DNA from: Bacteroidia bacterium
GTDB lineage: Bacteria; Bacteroidota; Bacteroidia; Flavobacteriales_D; Cryomorphaceae
Length of the DNA: 64,000 nucleotides
NCBI GenBank assembly: GCA_030427905.1
Contig: JAUICL010000003.1
Coordinates: forward strand, 558,001-622,000
Direction of reading: 5' to 3'
Every line of letters starts with the position of its first letter. Positions within the stretch are counted from its first letter, which is position 1. Of the stretch, positions 48,359 to 57,752 are shown piece after piece. The notes beneath the pieces are model-generated. The model saw only the letters and a program-made list of their open reading frames with translations. It was not told the origin of the DNA and did no database searches. A program made the translations under genes and the position numbers.

Positions 48359-50554
48359 TTGAAGTACTGGCTACTGAGCATATTGTTAACTGGAATAGTG
48401 CAGTTCGCCCTTGGGCAAGAGCTGCACTTTTCTGATAAGAACGCCGTCGCCATTCCTTGGGTGACCGTGGTGAATACCAACCAAAATTTGAAGTTGATTT
48501 CAAATAAGAATGGAGTGGTTTCTACGAGTCAGTTCAAAGATGGAGACAGGCTCATCGCTCTTGCATTTGGGTACAACACCGACACCCTTGTCTATTCATC
48601 TGGGCTGAGCACCTGGACGCTCCAAGTCAAGAATCACCAGCTGGGAGAAGCCGTTGTAACAGCACAGTACGATTCGATAGACTCGCGAAAGTCGCTGAAT
48701 AAGGTGCGCGTTATTGACGGCACAGAGATGGCCGCCCGTGGAGCGATTACACTCGACGATGTTCTCAAAAACGAAATTAATTTCCGTGTTGGGAATGACT
48801 TTGTTCTCGGTTCTTCGCTCAGCATTCAAGGTGTAGGCGGCGAAGGAGTCTTGATCATGGTTGATGGCGTCCCAGTAGTAGGCCGCTTGGATGGAAATAT
48901 CGACCTGAGTCAAATCAACGTGAGTCAAGTAGAGCGTGTTGAAATCGTGGAAGGCCCACTCTCAGTAAACTACGGATCGAACGCTATTGGTGGAACGATC
49001 AACATCATCACCAAAGCGCCAAAAACAAATTCCAAAGCTGTCTCAATCGACACCTACACCGAATCTACCGGTCATTTTAACGGCTCGGCAAATGTGGAGC
49101 TCGGGTGGAAGAAGCAGAGCGTAAAACTGGGCTTTGGGAGAAATTACTTCGATGGCTGGACAGAAGGCGATGACCCATTCTACCACCAGCGATCAAACAT
49201 TGCCGATTCTTCTCGCGCGCAAACCTGGAATCCGAAAACCCAGTACTTCGGAGATTTTAAGTTCCGCCAGATCGTTGACAAAGGTTTCATTGAGCTTTTC
49301 GGTTCATATTTCGATGAAGAGATCATAAACCGCGGAACCCCACGAGGCGTTTACGGCGAAACGGCATTCGACGATTACTACCGCACCCGCCGAATAGACG
49401 GTGGTTTGAGAGGTCAAAAGGAGTTCTCAAGAGATTGGAATGGACGCGTGGTTTTTGGATACAACAAGTTTATTCGAAACAAGGACACCTACCTGACCGA
49501 TTTGACTGGAGTTGAAAGCGAGCTCTCCGCAGATCCCGGCCTGATTGACACATCAGAAGTGTCAGCTTATATGAGCCGTGGATCGATGATCAAACAGTGG
49601 AACCCAACCATACAAGCTGAGTTTGGCTACGACTTGCGTTTTGAAAAGGCCACGGGAAAGCGTATTGGCGCCGACGACGAAATTGGTGACTACGCCTTGT
49701 TTGCCACGGCCACTTGGAAAATTCACCCGCTTGTGAGCGTAAAACCTGGAATTCGAAAATCGTACAACACCCGATACGATGCTCCGTGGGTGCCCTCGCT
49801 AAATGCCTTGTACACCCCATTCGAAAACATCCAAGTACGCGCTAGCTACGCCATGGGATTCCGCGCTCCGAGTATCAAGGAACTGGACTTCGACTTTGTC
49901 GACATCAATCACAATATCCAGGGAAATGAAGACTTAGAAGCCGAGACGAGTCAAAACCTAGCACTATCGGTAAAAAGCACGGCAGCAAAATTTGGCTGGG
50001 AGCTCACCGGTTACTACAACGACATTGAAAACCTGATCACGTTGGCCCAAATCAGCGGAACAGAATACTCGTACGTAAACATTGGTCAGCGAAGAACCAC
50101 AGGTGCCAATGCCAGCATTACCTCATCAGTAAAATGGGCCGATGTAAAATTGAGCTTTGCAACAAATGGGGTACAGAACAAGTTGTCGAATGGTGACTTT
50201 TCACCTCTGACTTTCAGCCCAGAAGTAGCATTCCAGACCAGTGTTAAGCTATTTGACACCGGGTGTACACTTCACGCCTACTACAAATACAACGGCAAGC
50301 GGAAGTCCATATTTATCGGTGAAGACGAGACCCTTTCTGAACAATACGTAGACGCTTTCAGCAATTTGGATCTTTCGGTTTCCAGGAAGCTGTGGAAAGA
50401 CAAGGTTTACCTTCTTGTAGGAGCCAAAAACATATTTGATGTGACCTCACTCAATTCCACCGTTAGTGGTGGCGCTCACCAGGGTGGCGGTGAGTTTCTG
50501 GTCGCAAACGGAATTTCCTATTTCGCTACCCTTAAATTCAACTTCAATCTCTGA
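48359..50554 (+). CDS. TonB-dependent receptor, HmuR/BtuB-like
   Basis: A 731-residue outer-membrane receptor, if started at TTG 48359 (after AGAGAG), which places a signal peptide (KYWLLSILLTGIVQFALGQ) at the N-terminus; a GTG at 48314 would add 15 residues. A short carboxypeptidase-like region precedes the plug (TLDDVLKNEINFRVGN, LIMVDGVPVVGRLDGNIDLS, GPLSVNYGSNAIGGTINIIT), and a barrel follows to the terminal FNFNL. A slim plug and a barrel with FRAPSIKELDF and NEDLEAETSQN resemble haem/cobalamin receptors. Its stop is two bases from the HmuY-like lipoprotein start, so the pair is analogous to hmuR/hmuY. The haem substrate is inference. Confidence 0.9.
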   Translation: MKYWLLSILLTGIVQFALGQELHFSDKNAVAIPWVTVVNTNQNLKLISNKNGVVSTSQFKDGDRLIALAFGYNTDTLVYSSGLSTWTLQVKNHQLGEAVVTAQYDSIDSRKSLNKVRVIDGTEMAARGAITLDDVLKNEINFRVGNDFVLGSSLSIQGVGGEGVLIMVDGVPVVGRLDGNIDLSQINVSQVERVEIVEGPLSVNYGSNAIGGTINIITKAPKTNSKAVSIDTYTESTGHFNGSANVELGWKKQSVKLGFGRNYFDGWTEGDDPFYHQRSNIADSSRAQTWNPKTQYFGDFKFRQIVDKGFIELFGSYFDEEIINRGTPRGVYGETAFDDYYRTRRIDGGLRGQKEFSRDWNGRVVFGYNKFIRNKDTYLTDLTGVESELSADPGLIDTSEVSAYMSRGSMIKQWNPTIQAEFGYDLRFEKATGKRIGADDEIGDYALFATATWKIHPLVSVKPGIRKSYNTRYDAPWVPSLNALYTPFENIQVRASYAMGFRAPSIKELDFDFVDINHNIQGNEDLEAETSQNLALSVKSTAAKFGWELTGYYNDIENLITLAQISGTEYSYVNIGQRRTTGANASITSSVKWADVKLSFATNGVQNKLSNGDFSPLTFSPEVAFQTSVKLFDTGCTLHAYYKYNGKRKSIFIGEDETLSEQYVDAFSNLDLSVSRKLWKDKVYLLVGAKNIFDVTSLNSTVSGGAHQGGGEFLVANGISYFATLKFNFNL

Positions 50555-50556
50555 TT

Positions 50557-51525
50557 ATGAAAATCAATTTGCTTACACTTTCCCTTTTTGCATTGATTTT
50601 TGCCTCGTGCGAGAAAGATGAAATTCCAGTAGAAGCGGCTCAACGCGGAGAGATTTCTTCGAACTCGGTTGATATGGGAGCGGGTTACCCCAACCAAGTG
50701 TATTTCAACTTCGATTTGAATGGAGCCACTGGCTTTACAGAAAACACAGCCTGGGATATCGGGCTCGAAGGCGGAGCTGATGGATATAAAATCATACTCA
50801 ATGATGCCCGGTTGATGAGTGCGTGGAAATCGGATTCAAAAGATATCCAAACAGCGAGCGACACGTTAGGATTTGGCCAGGGGAAAGTGATTGAGAATGC
50901 AAACTTGGTTTACGACCAGCCAGCTATGGGCGATTGGCGAACCGAAACGCCTGTCTACCTTTTGGAATTGGGATACAATAGTGCCGGTCAGCATCTGGGC
51001 TACTATTGGCTTCAGGTACAGCGTTCCGATTCTTATGAATACACCATAGCCTTCAGAGAAATGGGCACAGAAGGCACTGCAACGGTCACCATCCCCAAGG
51101 CAGAAGGGTTGTCGTACAATCTTTACTCTTTTGTAAATCGAGAATCGGTACAAATACCTGCCGACAACGACTGGCACATTCGCTTTACGCGATTCACTCA
51201 CCAGTTTGATGATCCACCCCTCGCCTACCTCGTAACCGGCGTCTTACTCAACCCCAACAGCACCTACGCCATTGAGGTGTTGGATATACCATTTGACGAA
51301 ATAGATGGGGAAACCGTTGGAACACTCGACTTCACCAATGCTCCCGACGAAATAGGCTACGATTGGAAGTTTTACAATTTTGACTTGGCTTCCTATGAAG
51401 TAGATGCGAACCGCTCATGGGTCATTCAGACATCGGCTGGGTACTACTACAAACTTCGCTTTATCGACTTTTACAGTGAAGATGGTGTGGTAGGCCATCC
51501 GCAATTTGAGTTTAGCTTAATCTAA
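50557..51525 (+). CDS. HmuY-like lipoprotein
   Basis: A 322-residue lipoprotein: signal peptide and lipobox FASC (Cys at about residue 18), then a beta-rich HmuY-like body. It is clearly paralogous to the T9SS-type protein at 46000: MGAGYPNQVYFNFDLNG compares with GPGYAQQVWYDLQTG, WHIRFTRFTHQFDDPPLAYL with WDITFTRFIDDYNGTPYAVA, and GYDWKFYNFDLA with GFDWKTFDFTEG. HmuY lipoproteins bind haem at the cell surface and pass it to the TonB receptor. The gene follows the receptor by two bases. Residues that ligate haem in known HmuY cannot be assigned here. Confidence 0.82.
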   Translation: MKINLLTLSLFALIFASCEKDEIPVEAAQRGEISSNSVDMGAGYPNQVYFNFDLNGATGFTENTAWDIGLEGGADGYKIILNDARLMSAWKSDSKDIQTASDTLGFGQGKVIENANLVYDQPAMGDWRTETPVYLLELGYNSAGQHLGYYWLQVQRSDSYEYTIAFREMGTEGTATVTIPKAEGLSYNLYSFVNRESVQIPADNDWHIRFTRFTHQFDDPPLAYLVTGVLLNPNSTYAIEVLDIPFDEIDGETVGTLDFTNAPDEIGYDWKFYNFDLASYEVDANRSWVIQTSAGYYYKLRFIDFYSEDGVVGHPQFEFSLI

Positions 51526-51533
51526 TTCGCTTT

Positions 51534-51541
51534 TATCTTTG
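51534..51541 (+). promoter_or_regulatory. -7 promoter box of the AlkA-like gene
   Basis: TATCTTTG matches TAnnTTTG exactly, 14 bases before the ATG; it overlaps nothing coding, and TTTA lies 19 bases upstream. Confidence 0.5.
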
Positions 51542-51555
51542 GCAAAAAGCTGAAG

Positions 51556-52146
51556 ATGAATATTGAGTTAGCTGTTGAACACCTCAATCGAGTAGATCCC
51601 GATTTAGGAAAGATTATCGATCGTGTTGGGCCAATCGCCGTACCCTTGCCCAAAAGCGACTTTGAGACGCTTATCGATTCGGTTGTTTCGCAGCAACTAT
51701 CCACCAAAGCAGCAGCGACCATCATGTCTAGGGTCAATCAAGTGCTCGACTTTGTGATTTTACCAGCACAGATTCTCGAGACTTCGGCAGAGGACCTTCG
51801 GTCTGCTGGTCTTTCCCGACAAAAGATCAAATACGTCTATGCCATCTCTGAGGCCTTTATGGAAGACCCAAGTCTAAACACGAAGCTTCACACCATGACC
51901 GATGAAGATGTGATTGCAGAATTGACCAAGATCAAGGGAGTTGGAGTGTGGACAGCCCAAATGTTCCTGATGTTCACTTTACTACGTGAAGATGTTTTTC
52001 CGGTTGGCGATCTAGGCATTCGCAAAGGGATGGAAAAGCACTTTTTCGGAGGAGAAAAGCAAGATCACCCAACCTTGATCGATCGCGCCGACCGATGGAA
52101 ACCCTTTCGATCTGTGGCTTCGCTTTATATCTGGAGGAGTATGTAA
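51556..52146 (+). CDS. DNA-3-methyladenine glycosylase, AlkA family
   Basis: A 196-residue HhH-GPD DNA glycosylase that removes alkylated bases. The core SVVSQQLSTKAAATIMSRV is followed by a helix-hairpin-helix motif and catalytic Asp region: IKGVGVWTAQMFLMFTLLRE then DVFPVGDLGIRKGM, where Asp in GDLG is the expected catalytic residue. No Fe-S cysteines are present, unlike Nth/MutY. The length fits the short bacterial and yeast MAG1-like group. It has its own promoter after the haem cluster. Confidence 0.93.
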   Translation: MNIELAVEHLNRVDPDLGKIIDRVGPIAVPLPKSDFETLIDSVVSQQLSTKAAATIMSRVNQVLDFVILPAQILETSAEDLRSAGLSRQKIKYVYAISEAFMEDPSLNTKLHTMTDEDVIAELTKIKGVGVWTAQMFLMFTLLREDVFPVGDLGIRKGMEKHFFGGEKQDHPTLIDRADRWKPFRSVASLYIWRSM

Positions 52147-52152
52147 ATAAAA

Positions 52153-52178
52153 AAGCCATCAACACAAGCTGATGGCTT
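52153..52178. terminator. Bidirectional terminator between convergent genes
   Basis: AAGCCATCA (52153-52161) pairs perfectly with TGATGGCTT (52170-52178). An A-run on the left gives Ts for the minus strand; to the right is CGATTTCTTT. It serves the convergent AlkA-like gene and the small gene at 52201. Confidence 0.8.
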
Positions 52179-52200
52179 CGATTTCTTTATGAGTGACAAC

Positions 52201-52461
52201 TTATTTCGTCGCCGCCCATTTTCGTACTTCCGTCCGGAACCATTCATCAGCAGCGTCGGTCCACTTGTAGTTATCGCGCAAGTAGCTCACCGTGGCTTTT
52301 TCGATATCGGTGTATGAGTCGCCATCTGCTACCGCTTTGTAAAGCGATTTGGCATCTTCCACCGAAATCTGCCCATCTCCTGCTCCTGCAGTGAGTTTAT
52401 CAGCCAGATCAATTAATTCGCCATCGTACTTGTGGCCGTCAATGGTTTTGTAATAAGACAT
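52201..52461 (-). CDS. Small conserved protein, unknown function
   Basis: An 86-residue soluble protein opening MSYYKTIDGHKYDGELIDLA and ending WFRTEVRKWAATK. I recall similar small proteins in unrelated marine bacteria, but know no function. A stretch GAGDGQISVEDAKSLYKAV resembles an EF-hand-like calcium loop, without complete ligands. It has no signal peptide. The gene ends at a strong bidirectional terminator. Confidence 0.75.
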   Translation of the reverse strand: MSYYKTIDGHKYDGELIDLADKLTAGAGDGQISVEDAKSLYKAVADGDSYTDIEKATVSYLRDNYKWTDAADEWFRTEVRKWAATK

Positions 52462-52607
52462 AAATCGAAGTTTTAATTGGTTAAGCGCTTAAATTAGTGA
52501 AAACAGCCTATATCTCACAGGCATTCAACCATTTTAAAGCAACCTTAACATGACCAACCTCGAATTTTGCTTAGTCAAGCACTCTAATATTCGAGTACCC
52601 TGACCGA

Positions 52608-55600
52608 TTACATATTCCTTCGGTACTGCCCTCCTACTTCGAAAAGTGCAGAAGTAATCTGACCAAGCGAGCAATACTTCACTGCTTCCATAAGGTATTC
52701 AAACACATTCTCATTTCGCAAGGCAGCTTCCTGAACTTCTTTCAGTGCCGTTTCCACCTTGTCGGCATTGCGCTTGTGGAGCATATCTCTCGTTTCGATC
52801 TGATCTTGCTTCTCTTCTTCCGTAGCGCGGATTACTTCACCTGGTGTGACTGTAGGCGATCCTTTGCTACTCAAAAAGGTGTTCACACCGATCAACGGCA
52901 GTTCTCCTGTGTGCTTCAAAGTCTCGTAGTACATGCTCTCCTCTTGAATCTGACTGCGCTGGTACATAGTTTCCATGGCTCCAAGCACTCCACCCCTTTC
53001 GGTGATGCGATCAAACTCGGTAAGAACTGCTTCCTCTACCAGATCAGTCAGCTCTTCGATGATAAACGATCCCTGGATCGGGTTCTCATTTTTGGCAAGC
53101 CCTAATTCCTTGTTGATGATCATTTGGATGGCGATCGCTCTTCTTACAGATTCTTCTGTAGGTGTTGTGATCGCTTCATCGTAGGCGTTGGTGTGGAGCG
53201 AATTACAGTTGTCGTAGATCGCGTAAAGCGCTTGCAATGTGGTGCGGATATCGTTGAAGTCAATCTCCTGAGCGTGAAGGGATCGGCCGGAAGTTTGGAT
53301 GTGGTATTTCAACATCTGCGCTCTCGGGTTGGCTCCGTACTTATCGCGAAGTGCTTTGGCCCAAATTCTTCGTGCCACACGTCCAATCACAGCGTACTCA
53401 GGGTCAATTCCATTTGAGAAGAAGAAGGATAGGTTTGGCCCAAAGGCGTTGATATCCATACCTCGACTCAGGTAGTACTCTACATAGGTAAATCCGTTAG
53501 CCAAAGTAAAAGCGAGCTGGGTAATTGGATTAGCTCCCGCCTCAGCGATGTGGTAACCAGAAATAGACACCGAATAGAAGTTCCTTACTTTCTGATCGAT
53601 AAAATACTGCTGTACATCACCCATCAAGCGAAGGGCAAATTCCGTACTGAAAATACAGGTGTTTTGCGCCTGATCTTCTTTGAGAATATCGGCTTGCACC
53701 GTTCCGCGCACCACGCTCAGAGTCTTTGCTTTGATCTCTGCATAGACATCAGTTGGCAGAACTTGATCTCCCGTCACTCCGAGTAGCATAAGTCCTAGAC
53801 CGTCATTTCCTTCTGGAAGATCTCCGCGATACTCAGGGCGCTTAGCTCCTTTGTCTTTGTAGATTTTCTCAATTTTCTTTTCAACGTCCTTTTCCAGGCC
53901 GTTCTCCTTGATGTACTTCTCACATTGTTGATCGATCGCAGCATTCATAAAGAATCCTAGCAACATGGGCGCTGGCCCATTGATCGTCATACTCACTGAT
54001 GTAGTTGGGTCGCAGAGATCAAATCCTGAGTAGAGCTTTTTCGCGTCGTCCAAACAGCAGATACTCACCCCAGAGTTTCCGATTTTCCCGTAGATATCCG
54101 GACGGTGATCGGGATCGTTTCCATAGAGGGTAACCGAGTCAAAAGCCGTACTCAAACGCGCTGCCGGCATTCCCTGGCTCACGTAGTGAAAACGACGGTT
54201 GGTACGCTCTGGCCCACCTTCACCGGCAAACATACGAGTCGGGTCTTCACCTACGCGTTTGAAAGGGTAAATTCCGGATGTGTAAGGGAATGACCCCGGC
54301 ACATTCTCCTGAAGCTGCCAGCGGAGTACATCTCCCCAGCTTCGGTACTTTGGCAAGGACACTTTTGGCACTTGCGTGTGGCTCAATGACTCGGTGTGAG
54401 TCGCCACTTTTATTTCTTTGTCGCGCACCTTGAACACAAACTCTGGTGCGGCGTAGCGATCTTTAAGACCTTGCCACTGCACGATAGCGTCCCAGTTGTG
54501 CGGATCTAAATCTTTTTTCAAGCTTTCAAACTCAGCGTCGAGCTTCTGAACCAGTTCGGAATGCGAATCAGAAACGACTTCGTCTTTCACTTTGTTCGGA
54601 CCACCTAGATGAGCGATACTCGTAGCCAATCCGTATAGTTTGTCGGCTACATCGGCTTGAGCGCGTACCTTTTTATCATACGCGCGATTGTTTTCCGAAA
54701 TCTCAGACAGGTATCGGGTGCGATCTGGTGGAATGATGTAGATCTTCTCTGACATCTCGCTGCTTACGCCAAACTGAGAGTTCAGCTTCGCTCCTGTTTT
54801 TTCGACCAACTCATTCATGATCTTTCGGTAAAGGGAATTCATTCCCGGATCATTAAACTGCGAAGCGATGGTTCCAAAAACTGGTAAGTCTTCGTCAGCA
54901 ACATCCCATTTCTGGTGATTGCGCTTGTATTGCTTCTTCACATCGCGAAGGGCATCCAGAGCACCGCGTTTATCGAATTTATTAAGGGCAATCACATCGG
55001 CAAAATCGAGCATGTCGATTTTCTCCAACTGTGTGGCCGCACCGTATTCGGGCGTCATCACATATAGCGATACGTCTGAGTGATCGAGAATCTCGGTATC
55101 ACTCTGGCCGATTCCCGAAGTTTCGAGAATGATCAAATCAAAATCAGATGCTTTTAAAATGCTTAGCGCATCGGCAACGTGCTTACTGAGCGCCAAATTG
55201 CTCTGGCGTGTGGCTAAACTCCGCATGTAAACACGTCCGTTGTTTACTGAGTTCATTCGGATACGGTCACCGAGTAGGGCTCCACCCGTCTTTCGCTTCG
55301 AAGGATCGACTGAAACGATGGCCAGTCGCTTGTCTTCAAAATCGATTAGAAAGCGACGAATGAGCTCATCAACCAAGGAAGACTTTCCTGCTCCACCCGT
55401 ACCTGTAATACCCAGTATCGGCGTATTGGCTTTCGCGGCCATATCGCGCACTTTTTGGATTTCATCATTAAAAGACTCAGGATTGTTTTCCGCTGCCGAG
55501 ATCAAGTGAGCTACGGCATTGGTCTCATAAGTGCCAAGCTTCTCCATCTCACCGTTTAGCTTATCGCCAGTAGGGAAATCACACTTCTCAATCATATCGT

Positions 55601-56009
55601 TGATCATTCCCTGAAGGCCCATCCTACGCCCATCGTCTGGGTGGTAGATGCGGGCTATACCATATGCATGAAGCTCATCGATCTCTTCGGGAAGAATAGT
55701 TCCACCACCTCCACCAAAAATCCGGATTTGAGAAGCGCCTTTTTCTTTGAGCAAATCGTACATGTACTTAAAGTACTCCATATGCCCACCTTGGTACGAG
55801 GTCATGGCAATGGCCTGTGCATCTTCTTGAATCGCGGTGTTTACCACTTCTTCTACACTGCGGTCGTGACCCAGGTGGATTACCTCGCAGCCCGTAGATT
55901 GGATTATGCGGCGCATCAAGTTTATGGCGGCATCATGGCCATCGAAAAGCGACGCAGCGGTTACAATTCTGACTTTATTCTTTGGTACGTATGGTGCTAT
56001 GGTTTCCAT
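52608..56009 (-). CDS. icmF: Fused isobutyryl-CoA mutase (IcmF) with G-protein chaperone domain
   Basis: A 1133-residue B12-dependent mutase fused to its GTPase chaperone; it interconverts isobutyryl-CoA and n-butyryl-CoA. The order is a B12-binding domain (about 12-145, [10 protein letters not shown] with the cobalt-ligand His25), a MeaB-like G domain (about 195-410, Walker [13 protein letters not shown]) and the TIM-barrel mutase domain. Two specificity positions read as IcmF rather than methylmalonyl-CoA mutase: Phe594 in [10 protein letters not shown], where the mutase has Tyr, and Gln782 in [10 protein letters not shown], where it has Arg. About 45 residues between them ([16 protein letters not shown] onward) look inserted compared with the spacing I recall. 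Residue numbers were counted by hand. It is monocistronic. Confidence 0.92.
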   Translation of the reverse strand: METIAPYVPKNKVRIVTAASLFDGHDAAINLMRRIIQSTGCEVIHLGHDRSVEEVVNTAIQEDAQAIAMTSYQGGHMEYFKYMYDLLKEKGASQIRIFGGGGGTILPEEIDELHAYGIARIYHPDDGRRMGLQGMINDMIEKCDFPTGDKLNGEMEKLGTYETNAVAHLISAAENNPESFNDEIQKVRDMAAKANTPILGITGTGGAGKSSLVDELIRRFLIDFEDKRLAIVSVDPSKRKTGGALLGDRIRMNSVNNGRVYMRSLATRQSNLALSKHVADALSILKASDFDLIILETSGIGQSDTEILDHSDVSLYVMTPEYGAATQLEKIDMLDFADVIALNKFDKRGALDALRDVKKQYKRNHQKWDVADEDLPVFGTIASQFNDPGMNSLYRKIMNELVEKTGAKLNSQFGVSSEMSEKIYIIPPDRTRYLSEISENNRAYDKKVRAQADVADKLYGLATSIAHLGGPNKVKDEVVSDSHSELVQKLDAEFESLKKDLDPHNWDAIVQWQGLKDRYAAPEFVFKVRDKEIKVATHTESLSHTQVPKVSLPKYRSWGDVLRWQLQENVPGSFPYTSGIYPFKRVGEDPTRMFAGEGGPERTNRRFHYVSQGMPAARLSTAFDSVTLYGNDPDHRPDIYGKIGNSGVSICCLDDAKKLYSGFDLCDPTTSVSMTINGPAPMLLGFFMNAAIDQQCEKYIKENGLEKDVEKKIEKIYKDKGAKRPEYRGDLPEGNDGLGLMLLGVTGDQVLPTDVYAEIKAKTLSVVRGTVQADILKEDQAQNTCIFSTEFALRLMGDVQQYFIDQKVRNFYSVSISGYHIAEAGANPITQLAFTLANGFTYVEYYLSRGMDINAFGPNLSFFFSNGIDPEYAVIGRVARRIWAKALRDKYGANPRAQMLKYHIQTSGRSLHAQEIDFNDIRTTLQALYAIYDNCNSLHTNAYDEAITTPTEESVRRAIAIQMIINKELGLAKNENPIQGSFIIEELTDLVEEAVLTEFDRITERGGVLGAMETMYQRSQIQEESMYYETLKHTGELPLIGVNTFLSSKGSPTVTPGEVIRATEEEKQDQIETRDMLHKRNADKVETALKEVQEAALRNENVFEYLMEAVKYCSLGQITSALFEVGGQYRRNM

Positions 56010-56044
56010 TGAATTTCTTTAGTACGAGTGGATATTTGGTTCCG

Positions 56045-56052
56045 CAAAAATA
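56045..56052 (-). promoter_or_regulatory. -7 promoter box of icmF
   Basis: The minus strand reads TATTTTTG, an exact TAnnTTTG match, 35 bases before the ATG. TTG (56075-56077) lies 22 bases further upstream. Confidence 0.5.
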
Positions 56053-56195
56053 CTACAACCATTGAGATTAATCGCAACGCCATCTTCACCCAAAACTCGC
56101 ATACCAGAACCAATTCGCTTCCAATTTGTTAAAAGGTCATACAGACGACAAGCGGACAAACTGGTTCGCGATAGCTTTGTAGGAAAGCAAAAGTC

Positions 56196-56936
56196 ATGAA
56201 AAACATACTTACAAGCATACTCATATTATTGTCTGGTATAAGCACGGCCCAGATCGACAACCGAATTGAAACGGATTGCACGGGTGCATCGAGAAGTATA
56301 TACGCGGTACTTGGCGAAGGTAAGCCACTTGTAGTCGCGTCTAAAGGATTCGATTGCTCAGTCTGCGTAAGCCACGCTGGTGAATTCGGAGATTTTGCGG
56401 ATAACTATCAAGGTCAAATTGAAGTTTGGGGTGCGATGAACTACACCTACTCAAGTCAGACTCCTATATGCTCAACCGCCGGAAATTGGATAGCTACCCA
56501 TGGCTGGGGCAACATCTTTACTTTTGTCGATGAACAAGACTATTGGCTGGAGATAGGCACACCCCGGTACTACGTAATCGACCCAACATCGCAAGAGATA
56601 GTTTATGAAGGGCCTTCGATCAATACAGCCACATCCACGGCTGTGAGTTTGATTTCTACGGTTGGTGTTTCAGACTACGGAATTGCCCAAGAGAGCTTTA
56701 AAGTATACGCCGACGGGCAGACCGTACAATTCAGTTTGTTCTCAACAGAAAGCATGATGGCTGATTTTGAGATCTACAATATTCTTGGTCAAAAGATGGC
56801 CACACACCGAGTTCAAATTCAAGATGGTGAAAACAATCTTGCCTTCCCGTTCAGCGAAACAGAAGGCATTTTCGTAGCGAACATCGCTATCGATGGTGAG
56901 CGAATTTCAAAGAAATTCCTTCTCCGTAAATCCTAG
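56196..56936 (+). CDS. T9SS-exported thioredoxin-like protein
   Basis: A 246-residue exported protein: signal peptide ending GISTAQ, then a thioredoxin-like region with a CxxC motif (GFDCSVCVSHAGEFGDF), a TPRYYVIDP segment resembling the cis-Pro loop of thioredoxin folds, and a C-terminal T9SS type A-like sorting domain (FEIYNILGQKM...RISKKFLLRK). This implies a redox-active or thiol-dependent protein at the cell surface. The fold call is based on the CxxC and the PRYYVID loop. It has no obvious partner gene next to it. Confidence 0.72.
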   Translation: MKNILTSILILLSGISTAQIDNRIETDCTGASRSIYAVLGEGKPLVVASKGFDCSVCVSHAGEFGDFADNYQGQIEVWGAMNYTYSSQTPICSTAGNWIATHGWGNIFTFVDEQDYWLEIGTPRYYVIDPTSQEIVYEGPSINTATSTAVSLISTVGVSDYGIAQESFKVYADGQTVQFSLFSTESMMADFEIYNILGQKMATHRVQIQDGENNLAFPFSETEGIFVANIAIDGERISKKFLLRKS

Positions 56937-56968
56937 CGACAGTCGTCTTTTTAAGTAGTTTGGTTAAG

Positions 56969-56994
56969 CATGGCTCGAATTCTTTCGAGCCATG
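56969..56994 (+). terminator. Terminator between convergent genes
   Basis: A perfect 11-bp stem CATGGCTCGAA/TTCGAGCCATG with loop TTCT, followed on the + strand by TCCTTTTCT. It serves the thioredoxin-like gene ending at 56936. Confidence 0.8.
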
Positions 56995-57052
56995 TCCTTT
57001 TCTGGGCTATTCTGAGATGGTTTCATCTAAGGCCAACCATCAAGCAATCACA

Positions 57053-57487
57053 TCACAAGGTTCGAGCGGCGTACTTCTTAAAGTACTGCATCCACGAAAA
57101 AGATATAATCGCCCCAGAAGCCATTCCTTCAATAAAAATGGCAAAGGCCGCTTGCTGAAGCGTTAGCTGAGAGCCCCACATGCCCGATGATTCAAGAACG
57201 GCCACAAAATTGGGGTCAATGATACCCGTATACAAAGCCATAAACAGCAAGAAGGTCACTACTGATGTTATGGTCAAGGTAAACCCATACGCGAGCCCTT
57301 CGAGATATGAGAATGGCCTTCCCGATGCTACGGTTGACCTGAGCATCAGGTATGTTCCGCCGATCAATATGAAGAAATTAAAAATCCTCAAGAAGAAGTT
57401 GGTCTCGAGACCTAAAATTTTCATGAGAAGAAAATAGAGAATCAGCCCAAGGGCTGTTCGCAATCCGTATCGTATGCTATGTGCCAT
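57053..57487 (-). CDS. DUF4199-like membrane protein
   Basis: A 144-residue membrane protein with four hydrophobic segments (IRYGLRTALGLILYFLLM, LRIFNFFILIGGTYLML, FLLFMALYTG and AAFAIFIEGMASGAIISF). The pattern, with GRPFSYLEGLAYGF after the second segment, suits the DUF4199 family of Bacteroidota, of unknown function. It converges on the previous gene; its 265-base upstream gap (57488-57752) shows nothing recognisable. Confidence 0.7.
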   Translation of the reverse strand: MAHSIRYGLRTALGLILYFLLMKILGLETNFFLRIFNFFILIGGTYLMLRSTVASGRPFSYLEGLAYGFTLTITSVVTFLLFMALYTGIIDPNFVAVLESSGMWGSQLTLQQAAFAIFIEGMASGAIISFSWMQYFKKYAARTL

Positions 57488-57752
57488 AGTTGAAGGCTTT
57501 TAAAGTGAACACATTCAAAGCCATTATGTTTGAATTTCAATAAGATACGAAATATTGGAGTAATACCGTTAGTGAATGACCTTAATGTACTTAACAAAAG
57601 CCTAAAACGAATCATTGCAATTGGCCATGGCAATCGGAAAATCTCAATTCTCTCTTTCTCCTTGACAGAAGTCACATATATCGGCAATGCATATTACGCG
57701 TATGAACGGCAACATTTTTGCCATATTTGTAATTGATTTAGAGTAAAGAAGA

